Below, one piece after another: positions 1 to 6,269 of a DNA stretch of 6,352 nt (position 1 is the stretch's first letter; each line of letters opens with the position of its first letter). The notes beneath the pieces were generated by a model. The model saw only the letters and a list, made by a program, of their open reading frames with translations. It did not search any database and had not been told where the DNA came from. Position numbers and translations under genes: made by a program. The stretch is taken from NCBI GenBank assembly GCA_900770255.1, contig CAAGJN010000073.1, forward strand, positions 1-6,352. The letters are read 5' to 3'. The DNA comes from Clostridia bacterium (GTDB lineage: Bacteria; Bacillota; Clostridia; Oscillospirales; Acutalibacteraceae).

Positions 1-1061
1 ATATGCTTGCCTGCAAGGAAATTGAGTCCGTCCTCATTGTCAGCGGTGGCCTCGATCACAAGATCGCGCTTTGGCTGAGCAAAGGTGACAATAGTCTCAA
101 ACAGGGTTCTCTCGCCCTGCTGTATATACTGGCCGAGAGAGTGGAGATCGGTCGAGAAAATAGCTGAGGCCGGGAAAATGCCCTTGTGCTCCTTGCCCTC
201 ACTCTCACCGAAAAGCTGCTTGAACCACTCGCACATCATGGTATAGTCGGGCTCATAGGCCGCCATCATCTCTATTTTCTTGCCGCTTCTGTAAAGAATA
301 TTGCGAACGGCGGCATAGCGATAGCAATCGTTCTTGTCAAGATCGGCTGACATATACTGCTCTCTCGCGTCAGCAGCTCCCTGCATGAGCGCGTCGATAT
401 CAATGCCTGCGACCGCTATGGGAAGCAGGCCGACAGCGGTAAGCACAGAATATCTGCCGCCGACGTCATCGGGGACGACAAAGGTCTCGAAGCCCTCCTC
501 ATCCGCCATGCTGCGAAGCGCGCCCTTCGACTTATCGGTCGTAGCAAAGATGCGCTCCCTTGCGCCCTCCTTGCCGTACTTCTCGATCAGCAGATCCCTG
601 AAGATGCGAAACGCGAGCGCGGGCTCGGTGGTAGTACCCGACTTAGAGATAACATTGACCGAAAAGTCCTTATCCCTGCATATATCGATAAGCTCCGCAA
701 GGGAGGATGAACTTATTGTGTTGCCCGCAAAATATATCTGCGGAGCGTCCTTGACAGTGTCGTTGTACTTCTGCGATTTTACAAACTCGATAGCCGCTCT
801 TGCACCGAGGTAAGAACCGCCGATACCGATAACGATCAGTATATCCGAATTTGCCTTTATTTTTGCGGCTGCAGCCTTGATCCTTGCAAACTCCTCCCTG
901 TCATAATTGACGGGCAGGTCGACCCAGCCGAGAAACGCATTGCCTGCGCCCGTGCCGTTGTGAAGTTTTTCATGCGCCGCGGCAATCTCAGGCTGTATGG
1001 CCGAAAGCTTAGAAGTATCCGCCGCCTCGCCGACAAACGAGGTGTTAAGTCTGACTGACAT
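1..1061 (-). CDS. pgi: Glucose-6-phosphate isomerase, C-terminus cut off by window edge
   Basis: Cytoplasmic enzyme that interconverts glucose 6-phosphate and fructose 6-phosphate in glycolysis and gluconeogenesis. The frame is open from an ATG at 1061 to base 1, giving 353 complete codons. Bacillus/Clostridium-type enzymes are about 450 residues, so roughly 95 are missing, including the second family signature. Visible motifs are GIGGSYLGAR (79-88), the sugar-phosphate-binding SKSGTTTEP (139-147), the first family signature around DDVGGRYSVLT (198-208, with Arg203 the expected catalytic arginine), GESEGK (285-290, holding the expected catalytic glutamate) and TDLHSLGQY (304-312, expected catalytic His307). 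A G-rich ribosome site (GGGGG) lies 8 bases before ATG 1061. An in-frame ATG at 1076 would add five residues (MGAKT) but has only a weak site and would place the G-run inside the gene. It has its own promoter and is separate from the aldolase upstream. Identity is secure; the exact start is slightly less so. Confidence 0.96.
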   Translation of the reverse strand, partial: MSVRLNTSFVGEAADTSKLSAIQPEIAAAHEKLHNGTGAGNAFLGWVDLPVNYDREEFARIKAAAAKIKANSDILIVIGIGGSYLGARAAIEFVKSQKYNDTVKDAPQIYFAGNTISSSSLAELIDICRDKDFSVNVISKSGTTTEPALAFRIFRDLLIEKYGKEGARERIFATTDKSKGALRSMADEEGFETFVVPDDVGGRYSVLTAVGLLPIAVAGIDIDALMQGAADAREQYMSADLDKNDCYRYAAVRNILYRSGKKIEMMAAYEPDYTMMCEWFKQLFGESEGKEHKGIFPASAIFSTDLHSLGQYIQQGERTLFETIVTFAQPKRDLVIEATADNEDGLNFLAGKH

Positions 1062-1084
1062 TGTTTTTGCCCCCATATCACTCG

Positions 1085-1100
1085 GAAGTCACATGACTTC
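1085..1100. repeat. Palindrome in the pgi leader (GAAGTCA-CA-TGACTTC)
   Basis: Perfect 7-bp arms are separated by 2 bases and centred about 30 bases before the pgi start. The site lies downstream of the predicted -10 box. It could be an operator for a dimeric regulator acting as a roadblock, or in RNA a small hairpin near the ribosome site. The repeat is plain in the sequence; any function is inferred. Confidence 0.4.
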
Positions 1101-1133
1101 GCGCTCTTCTCGAGCCTCATTATATTTGTAGAT

Positions 1134-1162
1134 ATTTTAACTTATTTCAGAGTGTATTTCAA
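1134..1162 (-). promoter_or_regulatory. Sigma-A-type promoter for pgi
   Basis: On the minus strand, TTGAAA (1162-1157) is followed by exactly 17 bases and then TAAAAT (1139-1134). Each box has one mismatch to the TTGACA/TATAAT consensus. AT-rich DNA upstream (about 1163-1200) could act as an UP element. Transcription would start near 1127, giving a leader of about 65 bases. This supports pgi being transcribed separately from the aldolase, whose stop is about 57 bases upstream of the -35 box. Confidence 0.7.
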
Positions 1163-1218
1163 GCTTTAAACATAATATTTAACGAAAATTTAAAACTGTT
1201 TTCAGCAGACGGAGCTTT

Positions 1219-2313
1219 TCAGACATTTTGTGCGCTCCTGTAGGCTTCAACCTCCCAGTTTGTGATAAAATCCGTAAGCTCCTCTGTCATATGCGAGGCG
1301 CCGCCGAACGAGCGAGCGCAGACGGCTATAGCCGCGGCGTCCTCAAGCAGCAGCTCGGCGGTATAGGCTTGCTTCTCGCTCTCACCGAGGCAGAACGCGC
1401 CCTTGCCTCTGACGAGCACGACGCGCGGCAGAAAGCCGTGCAGCTCATAATACGCCCCTATCCCCTGCGCCGCAGACTCCGCGTCCTCGAGCCAGAGCGG
1501 CCATGCGCGGCAATAGACTATATGGTCCGGCGTGAACGGGCGCAGGAGGGGTTCAGCAGACGCTTCATCCTGCGTAAACCGAGCCGAAACGCCGTGCGGG
1601 ACTTCGGCGCACACCGTCCCCTGCGGAAAAGCGGAGAGCAGCGCGGACTGCGTCTCCCTTTCGTTGGTCGGGGTCCTGTCAAATTCAGGCTTTTCGATGA
1701 GCGCGCCGTCTATAGCGCCAAGCACAAAATCAAGTTTTTCTCCGAGCTCGGAAACGTCGTTTCCAGCAATAAAGATCCCGTGATTCTCGAGCAGGAGCAT
1801 GTCACAGTCGCGGCCTGTACTGGCCTTATAAGCGAGCAGCTTGTCGCGGCATAGCTTTGAGAGCACATAGCCGGGGCGGCACTGCTCTATCCAAATAAAT
1901 TCACGGTTTATCAGCTTTTTTGCGGCGCTCTCCCCGCCCTTCGAGCAGGTAAGGCCGTTTATTTTTGTCGGGTGCAGGTGCAGGACATAGGTCTGCGGAA
2001 ACAGCGCGTGGAGCATTGTCTCGACGCTCGGGCGCTTCGCCTCGCCCGGAACGCGGGATAACATAAGATCGTCGAGCACGAGCGCCTCGCGCTCGTCGTC
2101 CGCATCGGGGTAGCTCTTTTCAAATATCATCCCGAGCTTTTGAAGATCCATCTCGACAAAGCCCTGAGCCGTTATTGTAGAGAGCGCCGTGCCCGAGCCC
2201 TTGACCCACATTCTGCCCTCTGACTTTGCGGAGGTGTTCCCTCCGCCGGCCAGGACGAGCGAAGGATCAGAGCCGTAAAAGTTTGAAAATTTCACAAGTT
2301 CATCTATAAGCAT
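1219..2313 (-). CDS. Class II aldolase/adducin-family protein, stand-alone RhaD-like aldolase domain
   Basis: A 364-residue protein that probably cleaves a ketose 1-phosphate (or related sugar phosphate) into DHAP and an aldehyde, using zinc in the cytoplasm. Expected family motifs are present: phosphate-binding GGGNTSAK (23-30) and GSGT (39-42), the SVETMLH segment with the likely catalytic Glu98, zinc ligands His112 and His114 (LHLHP), and His178 (ENHG). The C-terminal part (TPDHIVYCRAWPLW at 261-274, FGGASHMTEELTDFITNWEVE at 336-356) resembles the end of the aldolase half of bifunctional rhamnulose-1-phosphate aldolase/alcohol dehydrogenases. The protein then stops about 8 residues later, with no dehydrogenase domain. 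ATG 2313 is chosen for its AAAGAGG site 6 bases upstream. A GTG at 2394 in the same frame would overlap potD, lacks a ribosome site and would translate through a hairpin. It follows potD by 59 bases in the same direction. Family is secure; substrate is unknown. Confidence 0.88.
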   Translation of the reverse strand: MLIDELVKFSNFYGSDPSLVLAGGGNTSAKSEGRMWVKGSGTALSTITAQGFVEMDLQKLGMIFEKSYPDADDEREALVLDDLMLSRVPGEAKRPSVETMLHALFPQTYVLHLHPTKINGLTCSKGGESAAKKLINREFIWIEQCRPGYVLSKLCRDKLLAYKASTGRDCDMLLLENHGIFIAGNDVSELGEKLDFVLGAIDGALIEKPEFDRTPTNERETQSALLSAFPQGTVCAEVPHGVSARFTQDEASAEPLLRPFTPDHIVYCRAWPLWLEDAESAAQGIGAYYELHGFLPRVVLVRGKGAFCLGESEKQAYTAELLLEDAAAIAVCARSFGGASHMTEELTDFITNWEVEAYRSAQNV

Positions 2314-2319
2314 GATATA

Positions 2320-2326
2320 CCTCTTT
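2320..2326 (-). promoter_or_regulatory. Ribosome binding site deciding the aldolase start
   Basis: AAAGAGG on the minus strand lies 6 bases before ATG 2313. It is the only convincing ribosome site among the candidate starts (2394 GTG, 2364 ATG, 2313 ATG). It sits 9 bases after the foot of the hairpin at 2336-2361, so it stays unpaired if that hairpin forms. Confidence 0.75.
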
Positions 2327-2335
2327 GCAGCAAAT

Positions 2336-2361
2336 CCGGGGCACGGAAGTCCGTGCCCCGG
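2336..2361 (-). terminator. Strong hairpin between potD and the aldolase gene, terminator-like but without a U-tract
   Basis: A perfect inverted repeat with 12-base arms (CCGGGGCACGGA / TCCGTGCCCCGG) and a 2-base centre. In RNA it would form about 11 mostly G-C pairs closed by a four-base loop. It begins 11 bases after the potD stop, the usual place for an intrinsic terminator, but on the minus strand the next bases are ATTTGCTG rather than a run of U. It may be a leaky terminator, a 3'-end stabiliser for the pot transcript, or a processing site. The structure is seen directly; the role is inferred. Confidence 0.6.
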
Positions 2362-2372
2362 CATGTCTGTTC

Positions 2373-3464
2373 TTATGATTTTATTTCTTTCCACGCGGCG
2401 CTGTAATATGCGTCAAGGTCTGCGCCGATATCGTGGTAAACCTCGCTCTTGTCGATTACCTCGCCGGACGGGAAGATATCCTCATCCTGCTGAACCTCGG
2501 GGCCGAGCTCATCATAGAGAGCCTGGTTCGGAGTAGAATAATAGATATACTCGAAGTTCTTTTTCGCAACATCCGTTCTGCACAGGAAGTTGATGAAGCT
2601 CTCCGCATCTTCCTTGTTCGAGGAATAGGTCGGGATGACCCACGAGTCGATCCAGAAGTTCGTGCCCTCCTCGGGGATTGCAAACTTGAGATCGGGGTTG
2701 CCGCTGATACCCTGCTCTTCATCGCCCTCGATCGCAAGATAGGCTTCGCCGTTATACACGAGCGCCATTGCGGCCTCGCCGCTGATCATCGTATCGCGCG
2801 CCTCAGTCTCAACGAGATACGCCTTGAGAATCGGCTTTTGCTCAATGAGCAGCTTCTTGGCCTCGTCTATCTGCGCCTTATCGGTGGTGTTGAGCGAATA
2901 GCCCAGCGCCTTGAGAGCCACGAGGAAAGAGTCGCGGATGCTGTTTGACATCACGATCTTTCCCGCATATTTCTCATTAAAGAACATCTTCCAGCTCTTG
3001 ACATCCTCCTCGGAGACCATCTTGGTGTTATAAATAACGCCGACTGTGCCCCAGAAGTGCGGGACAGAATACTTATTTTCGGGGTCGAAGGATCTCGACT
3101 TTTCCATATAGATGTCGCCGATGTTCTTGATGTTTGGGATATTGTCAAAGTTGAGCTCCTGGAGCATATCCTCCCTGAGAAAACGCTCGATTATATAATC
3201 GGAGGTACAGATAAGATCATATGAGCGGTCGCCCTTGACAGCCTTATTGTAAAGTTCCTCGGGCGTGTCGCACTCGTCAATATTGACCTTAACTCCCGTC
3301 TCCTTCTTGAACGCAGAAATGACGTCGAGGTCGAGATACTGGCCGTAGGTGAGGATATTGATGCTGCGCGACTTCGTGCAGCCTGCAAAAATACCCATCG
3401 AACCGAGACACAGCGCGATCGCCATAACAACGCTGATCATTCTGGTAAAAGCAGTCTTTTTCAT
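2373..3464 (-). CDS. potD: Spermidine/putrescine-binding lipoprotein
   Basis: Extracellular substrate-binding protein of the polyamine importer, 363 residues. Residues 1-28 form a lipoprotein signal peptide: basic MKKTAFTR, hydrophobic core, then FAGC with Cys29 as the lipid-anchored residue. The mature part is a periplasmic-binding fold with PotD hallmarks: LTYGQYL (38-44), YDLICTSDY (82-90), the KYSVPHFWGTVGVIYN stretch (131-146), LGYSLNTTD (187-195), YNGEAY (237-242), FWIDSWVIP (270-278, with Trp271 and Asp273 matching the Trp-x-Asp amine-binding pair known in E. coli PotD) and YYSTPN (308-313). Length matches the family. ATG 3464 has GGGAG 7 bases upstream; the potC stop is 13 bases before the start. 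Polyamine binding is a family inference, and spermidine versus putrescine preference cannot be told from the sequence. Confidence 0.93.
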   Translation of the reverse strand: MKKTAFTRMISVVMAIALCLGSMGIFAGCTKSRSINILTYGQYLDLDVISAFKKETGVKVNIDECDTPEELYNKAVKGDRSYDLICTSDYIIERFLREDMLQELNFDNIPNIKNIGDIYMEKSRSFDPENKYSVPHFWGTVGVIYNTKMVSEEDVKSWKMFFNEKYAGKIVMSNSIRDSFLVALKALGYSLNTTDKAQIDEAKKLLIEQKPILKAYLVETEARDTMISGEAAMALVYNGEAYLAIEGDEEQGISGNPDLKFAIPEEGTNFWIDSWVIPTYSSNKEDAESFINFLCRTDVAKKNFEYIYYSTPNQALYDELGPEVQQDEDIFPSGEVIDKSEVYHDIGADLDAYYSAAWKEIKS

Positions 3465-3477
3465 TTTTCGTCTCCCA

Positions 3478-4278
3478 TCAATAATTTTTTATATTTTTTG
3501 CACTCTTCTCCTTGCTGATGCTTATACGGTTGACGGCAAAGAGAACGATGAGCACGATCAAAAATATAATCGTTGACAGAGCATAGAGCTCCGGCTGGTT
3601 GCCGAGCTTGCGCTCGGTATAAATAATTATCGACAGCGTTTTGACGCCCGCGCCTTTCGTGAAATACGTTATCGTGAAATCATCGAGGGACATGGTGAAC
3701 GCCATGAGAAAACCCGCGAGAATGCCCGGAAAAATATCCGGCACGACGACCTTGAAGAACGCCTGAACGGGCGTTGCGCCGAGATCGACGGCGGCCTCAT
3801 ATGTGCTGCGGTCGCGCTGGCGGAGCTTCGGGAGAACATTGAGCACGACATACGGGATATTGAAGCTGATATGCGCGATGAGCATTGTCGTAAAATTAAG
3901 ATTGCCGAACATACGCACAAACAGCAGCATCAGCGCGATGCCCGTCACGATATCCGCATTCAGAAGCGGGATGCTGTTGAGACTCATAATCGCCGACTGG
4001 CTGCGCTTTTTCATATAGAGAATACCGACGCACGCAAGCGTGCCTATGACAGTCGCGATGAGCGAGGAGAACACGGCGAGCAACAGCGTGTTGCGCAGAG
4101 CCTCCATTATCGGGCCGCTCGTGAACAGGCTCTCGTACCATCTGAGGGTGAATCCGCCCCACTTCATATAGCGCGAATTGTTAAACGAGAGCACCGTGAG
4201 CACGGCTATCGGCAGATACAGCAGCACAAAGATGATCGCAACATAAAACCTTTCGAGGAAGTTCTTGAACTTTACCAA
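3478..4278 (-). CDS. potC: Spermidine/putrescine ABC transporter permease PotC
   Basis: Membrane permease of 266 residues that forms the channel together with PotB. Six hydrophobic segments are visible, roughly at 11-32, 62-88, 97-121, 131-150, 178-198 and 232-252. The EAA loop that docks onto the ATPase is clear: YEAAVDLGATPVQAFF (160-175) with the following PDIFPG. FTMSLDDFTITYF (194-206) is typical of PotC. The start is TTG 4278, overlapping the potB stop as TTGGTAA; an ideal AGGAGG lies 7 bases upstream. The next in-frame Met is residue 38, which would delete the first membrane segment, so TTG is well supported. The tail is Lys-rich and cytoplasmic. The overlap with potB suggests translational coupling. 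Confidence 0.94.
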   Translation of the reverse strand: MVKFKNFLERFYVAIIFVLLYLPIAVLTVLSFNNSRYMKWGGFTLRWYESLFTSGPIMEALRNTLLLAVFSSLIATVIGTLACVGILYMKKRSQSAIMSLNSIPLLNADIVTGIALMLLFVRMFGNLNFTTMLIAHISFNIPYVVLNVLPKLRQRDRSTYEAAVDLGATPVQAFFKVVVPDIFPGILAGFLMAFTMSLDDFTITYFTKGAGVKTLSIIIYTERKLGNQPELYALSTIIFLIVLIVLFAVNRISISKEKSAKNIKNY

Positions 4279-5084
4279 AGCTGCGCCTCCTCTCCGGAGC
4301 CCTTGAGCTCGCCGATCATCATGCTAACGCAGATGAACACCATCAGAACGATCGAGATACCGGAGCCCAGATGCCAGTTGTTGCCCTGGTTAAACTCCTG
4401 CTCGATGATATTGCCTATCAGCAGCACCTTGCCGCCGCCGAGAATATCTGCGATAACGAACTCGGAGATGCTCGGCACGAACACCATGGTTATGCCGCTT
4501 ATAACGCCGGGCACGGAGAGCGGAAAGACGATCTTTCGTAAGGTCTTGGCCGGGGTCGCGCCGAGATCACCGGCCGCGTCAAGGAGGTTACGGTCGATCT
4601 TTATCAGCGAGTTATAAATAGGCAGCACCATGAACGGAAAATAGTCATAAACCATACCGATGACTATCGCCGCCGGAGTGAACATTATGCTGAAGGTCGG
4701 CAGGTTGAGCGCAGAGAGGACAGTATTCAGTATACCGTTGTCAGAGAGCAAAAGCCTTATTGCTATAATACGCAGCAGGAAATTTATCCACATCGGTAGG
4801 ATAAAGATGAAGATAACAAAGCTGCGGTTCTTTGCGGCGTTCTTGCTGAGTATCAGCGCAAGAGGATACGCGAGGAGCAGGCAAACTGCGGTGGTGATAA
4901 ACGCCAGAAGAAGCGAGAGCCCCAGAGCCTGCAGATGAACTTTGTCCGCGATAGCGGTGATATTTGAAAAAGTAAAGGAGCCGTCCGCGTCGGTGAAGCC
5001 GTAGTAAAAAACGAACAGCAGCGGCACGACGGTAAAGACCAGCATCCACAGGAGATACGGCCCTGCCATAAGCTTTTTACTCAT
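4272..5084 (-). CDS. potB: Spermidine/putrescine ABC transporter permease PotB
   Basis: Membrane permease of 270 residues, the partner of PotC. It has a short N-terminal arm (MSKKLMAGPYLLWM) leading into the first membrane helix, and six hydrophobic segments at about 8-28, 55-80, 88-112, 134-155, 190-212 and 241-258. The ATPase-docking EAA loop reads LDAAGDLGATPAKTLRKIVFPLSVPG (168-193), with Asp in place of the Glu of EAA, a common variant. SISEFVIADILGGG (205-218) is typical of PotB. ATG 5084 overlaps the end of potA in ATGAGTAA, and GGAGGTG lies 10 bases upstream inside potA. The gene is complete and of usual length. The assignment as PotB rather than PotC rests on sequence character and gene order A-B-C-D. 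Confidence 0.94.
   Translation of the reverse strand: MSKKLMAGPYLLWMLVFTVVPLLFVFYYGFTDADGSFTFSNITAIADKVHLQALGLSLLLAFITTAVCLLLAYPLALILSKNAAKNRSFVIFIFILPMWINFLLRIIAIRLLLSDNGILNTVLSALNLPTFSIMFTPAAIVIGMVYDYFPFMVLPIYNSLIKIDRNLLDAAGDLGATPAKTLRKIVFPLSVPGVISGITMVFVPSISEFVIADILGGGKVLLIGNIIEQEFNQGNNWHLGSGISIVLMVFICVSMMIGELKGSGEEAQLW
4286..4291 (-). promoter_or_regulatory. Ribosome binding site supporting the TTG start of potC
   Basis: A consensus AGGAGG inside the last codons of potB lies 7 bases before TTG 4278. Together with the absence of another usable start, it fixes the potC start at TTG. Confidence 0.85.
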
Positions 5085-6153
5085 CGGCGTTGAACACCTC
5101 CTCGTCCTCCGACTCGGGTTTGTTCATGATCTGGATGTTCGAGGGTTCAACGCTGAGGCCCACCTCCGCTCCCACCGGGGTCGAGACGGTACTGTGCACG
5201 AGCCACTCATATCCGTTGACCATAACGTGCATCTCATAGTGCACGCCCTTGAAGATTATATCGGTCACGACGCCCTTGAGCTCGCCCCGAGAAGGCTCAG
5301 TCAAAACGACATCCTCGGGTCTTATGACAACATCGACGGGCATATTCTCGCCGAAGCCCTCGTCCACGCAGACGAACTCTGCGCCGAGGATGCGCACGAG
5401 ACGGTCCCTGATCATCACACCGTCGATAATGTTGCTCTCGCCGATGAAGTCGGCGACGAAGGCGTTCGTGGGCTCGTTATATATATCAACGGGCGTACCG
5501 ATCTGCTGAATATAGCCCTGATTGAGCACGACGACGGTGTCGGACATCGTCAGAGCCTCCTCCTGATCGTGGGTGACATATATAAACGTTATGCCCATCT
5601 GCTGCTGGATCCTCTTGAGCTCGACCTGCATCTCGCGGCGCAGCTTTAGATCGAGTGCGCCGAGCGGTTCATCGAGCAGCAGCACGCGCGGCTTGACCGC
5701 AAGGGCGCGTGCTATCGCCACCCTTTGCTGCTGGCCGCCGGAGAGCGAATTTATATTGCGCTTTTCAAAGCCGCTGAGATTGACCAGCGACAGCATCTCG
5801 CCGACTGTCTTTTCAACCTCGTGCTCGGGCGTCTTTTTTATTCGCAGGCCGAACGCCACGTTCTCGTAGACATTCAGATGCGGGAAAAGCGCGTAACGCT
5901 GAAAAATGGTGTTAACCTGCCTCTTGTGAGGCGGCACACCATTGATTTTTTTATCCTCAAATATGATCTCTCCCTCATCGGGCTCAAGAAAACCGGCAAT
6001 GACGCGCAGAATAGTCGTCTTTCCGCAGCCTGACGGACCGAGCAGTGTGATAAACTCCCTGTCTCTGATATACAGACTCAGATCGTCGAGCACCTGATTA
6101 TCGCCCAATTTAACGGAGATATTTTTTAAATCGATAATAACGTTTTTTTTCAA
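5077..6153 (-). CDS. potA: Spermidine/putrescine ABC transporter ATP-binding protein PotA
   Basis: Cytoplasmic ATPase of 358 residues that powers the PotBC channel. In order: Walker A GPSGCGKT (39-46), Q-loop Gln85 in TIFQRYALFPH, ABC signature LSGGQQQR (137-144), Walker B VLLLDEP (157-163), D-loop GALD (165-168) and switch His195 in YVTHDQEEA. The C-terminal TOBE-type domain (about 240-345, including VVIRPEDV 275-282) is the regulatory tail of PotA/MalK-like ATPases. All catalytic residues are present. The start is TTG 6153: a TAA stop lies directly before it in frame, so no upstream start is possible, and the next Met is residue 120, beyond Walker A. AGAGAGGGG ends 8 bases upstream. First gene of the potABCD operon; its stop overlaps the potB start by 8 bases. 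The polyamine assignment draws on the whole cluster, since the ATPase alone could serve other substrates. Confidence 0.95.
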   Translation of the reverse strand: MKKNVIIDLKNISVKLGDNQVLDDLSLYIRDREFITLLGPSGCGKTTILRVIAGFLEPDEGEIIFEDKKINGVPPHKRQVNTIFQRYALFPHLNVYENVAFGLRIKKTPEHEVEKTVGEMLSLVNLSGFEKRNINSLSGGQQQRVAIARALAVKPRVLLLDEPLGALDLKLRREMQVELKRIQQQMGITFIYVTHDQEEALTMSDTVVVLNQGYIQQIGTPVDIYNEPTNAFVADFIGESNIIDGVMIRDRLVRILGAEFVCVDEGFGENMPVDVVIRPEDVVLTEPSRGELKGVVTDIIFKGVHYEMHVMVNGYEWLVHSTVSTPVGAEVGLSVEPSNIQIMNKPESEDEEVFNADE

Positions 6154-6161
6154 TTATGCAG

Positions 6162-6170
6162 CCCCTCTCT
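6162..6170 (-). promoter_or_regulatory. Ribosome binding site supporting the TTG start of potA
   Basis: AGAGAGGGG on the minus strand ends 8 bases before TTG 6153. With an in-frame TAA immediately before the TTG, it fixes the start of potA. Confidence 0.8.
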
Positions 6171-6202
6171 AACAGAAATCCGCACACCAAAATATAAGTA
6201 TA

Positions 6203-6231
6203 AATATAGAGCGAAAGTCTAAAAAAGTCAA
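6203..6231 (-). promoter_or_regulatory. Sigma-A-type promoter for the potABCD operon
   Basis: On the minus strand, TTGACT (6231-6226), a 17-base spacer and TATATT (6208-6203). Each box has one mismatch to consensus and the spacing is optimal. Transcription would begin near 6196, giving a leader of about 43 bases before the TTG of potA. No other promoter was seen between here and the end of potD, so the four transporter genes are probably one transcript. Confidence 0.75.
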
Positions 6232-6241
6232 GGGATTTGAC
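6227..6241. repeat. Short inverted repeat covering the pot -35 box
   Basis: GTCAA-GGGAT-TTGAC: 5-base arms with a 5-base spacer. One arm is the -35 element itself. A repressor bound here would block polymerase, so this is a candidate operator, but repeats this short also occur by chance. Confidence 0.25.
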
Positions 6242-6269
6242 AAAAAAACGCATTGGGACAATCTGCGTT
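6242..6269 (-). terminator. Possible intrinsic terminator of an upstream minus-strand gene
   Basis: On the minus strand, AACGCA (6269-6264) pairs with TGCGTT (6252-6247). An inner TTG/CAA pair, a two-base bulge and a TCC loop complete the stem, and the sequence runs into seven T (6248-6242). Hairpin plus T-run is the form of a rho-independent terminator, though the stem is modest. It would end transcription of a gene lying beyond 6352 just before the pot promoter. Confidence 0.45.

Noticed and set aside
334..813. 159-codon plus-strand reading frame
   Set aside because: Antisense to pgi, whose motifs are unmistakable; the plus-strand translation is Ser-rich with no domain.
1183..1218. Possible terminator after the aldolase gene
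   Set aside because: Only a 3-4 bp stem (CTG-AAAA-CAG) followed by four T; too weak to call.
1228..1854. 208-codon plus-strand reading frame
   Set aside because: Antisense to the aldolase gene; Arg-rich translation with no motif. A shadow of GC-rich coding DNA.
2314..2394. 27-residue N-terminal extension of the aldolase from GTG 2394 (or from ATG 2364)
   Set aside because: No ribosome site precedes either codon, the extension would overlap potD or read through the GC-rich hairpin, and the family N-terminus fits a start at ATG 2313.
2433..2948. 171-codon plus-strand reading frame, and a 151-codon one at 5194-5649
   Set aside because: Both are antisense to conserved transporter genes (potD and potA) and show no family features or ribosome sites of their own.
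3871..4617. 248-codon plus-strand reading frame
   Set aside because: Antisense to potC and potB, both certain; its translation is rich in H, R and E with no recognisable domain, as expected from a shadow frame.
6237..6266. Plus-strand TTGACA that could be the -35 of a divergent promoter
   Set aside because: At 17 bases the -10 position reads AATCTG, a poor match, and other spacings are no better. No plus-strand gene is visible in the remaining bases.
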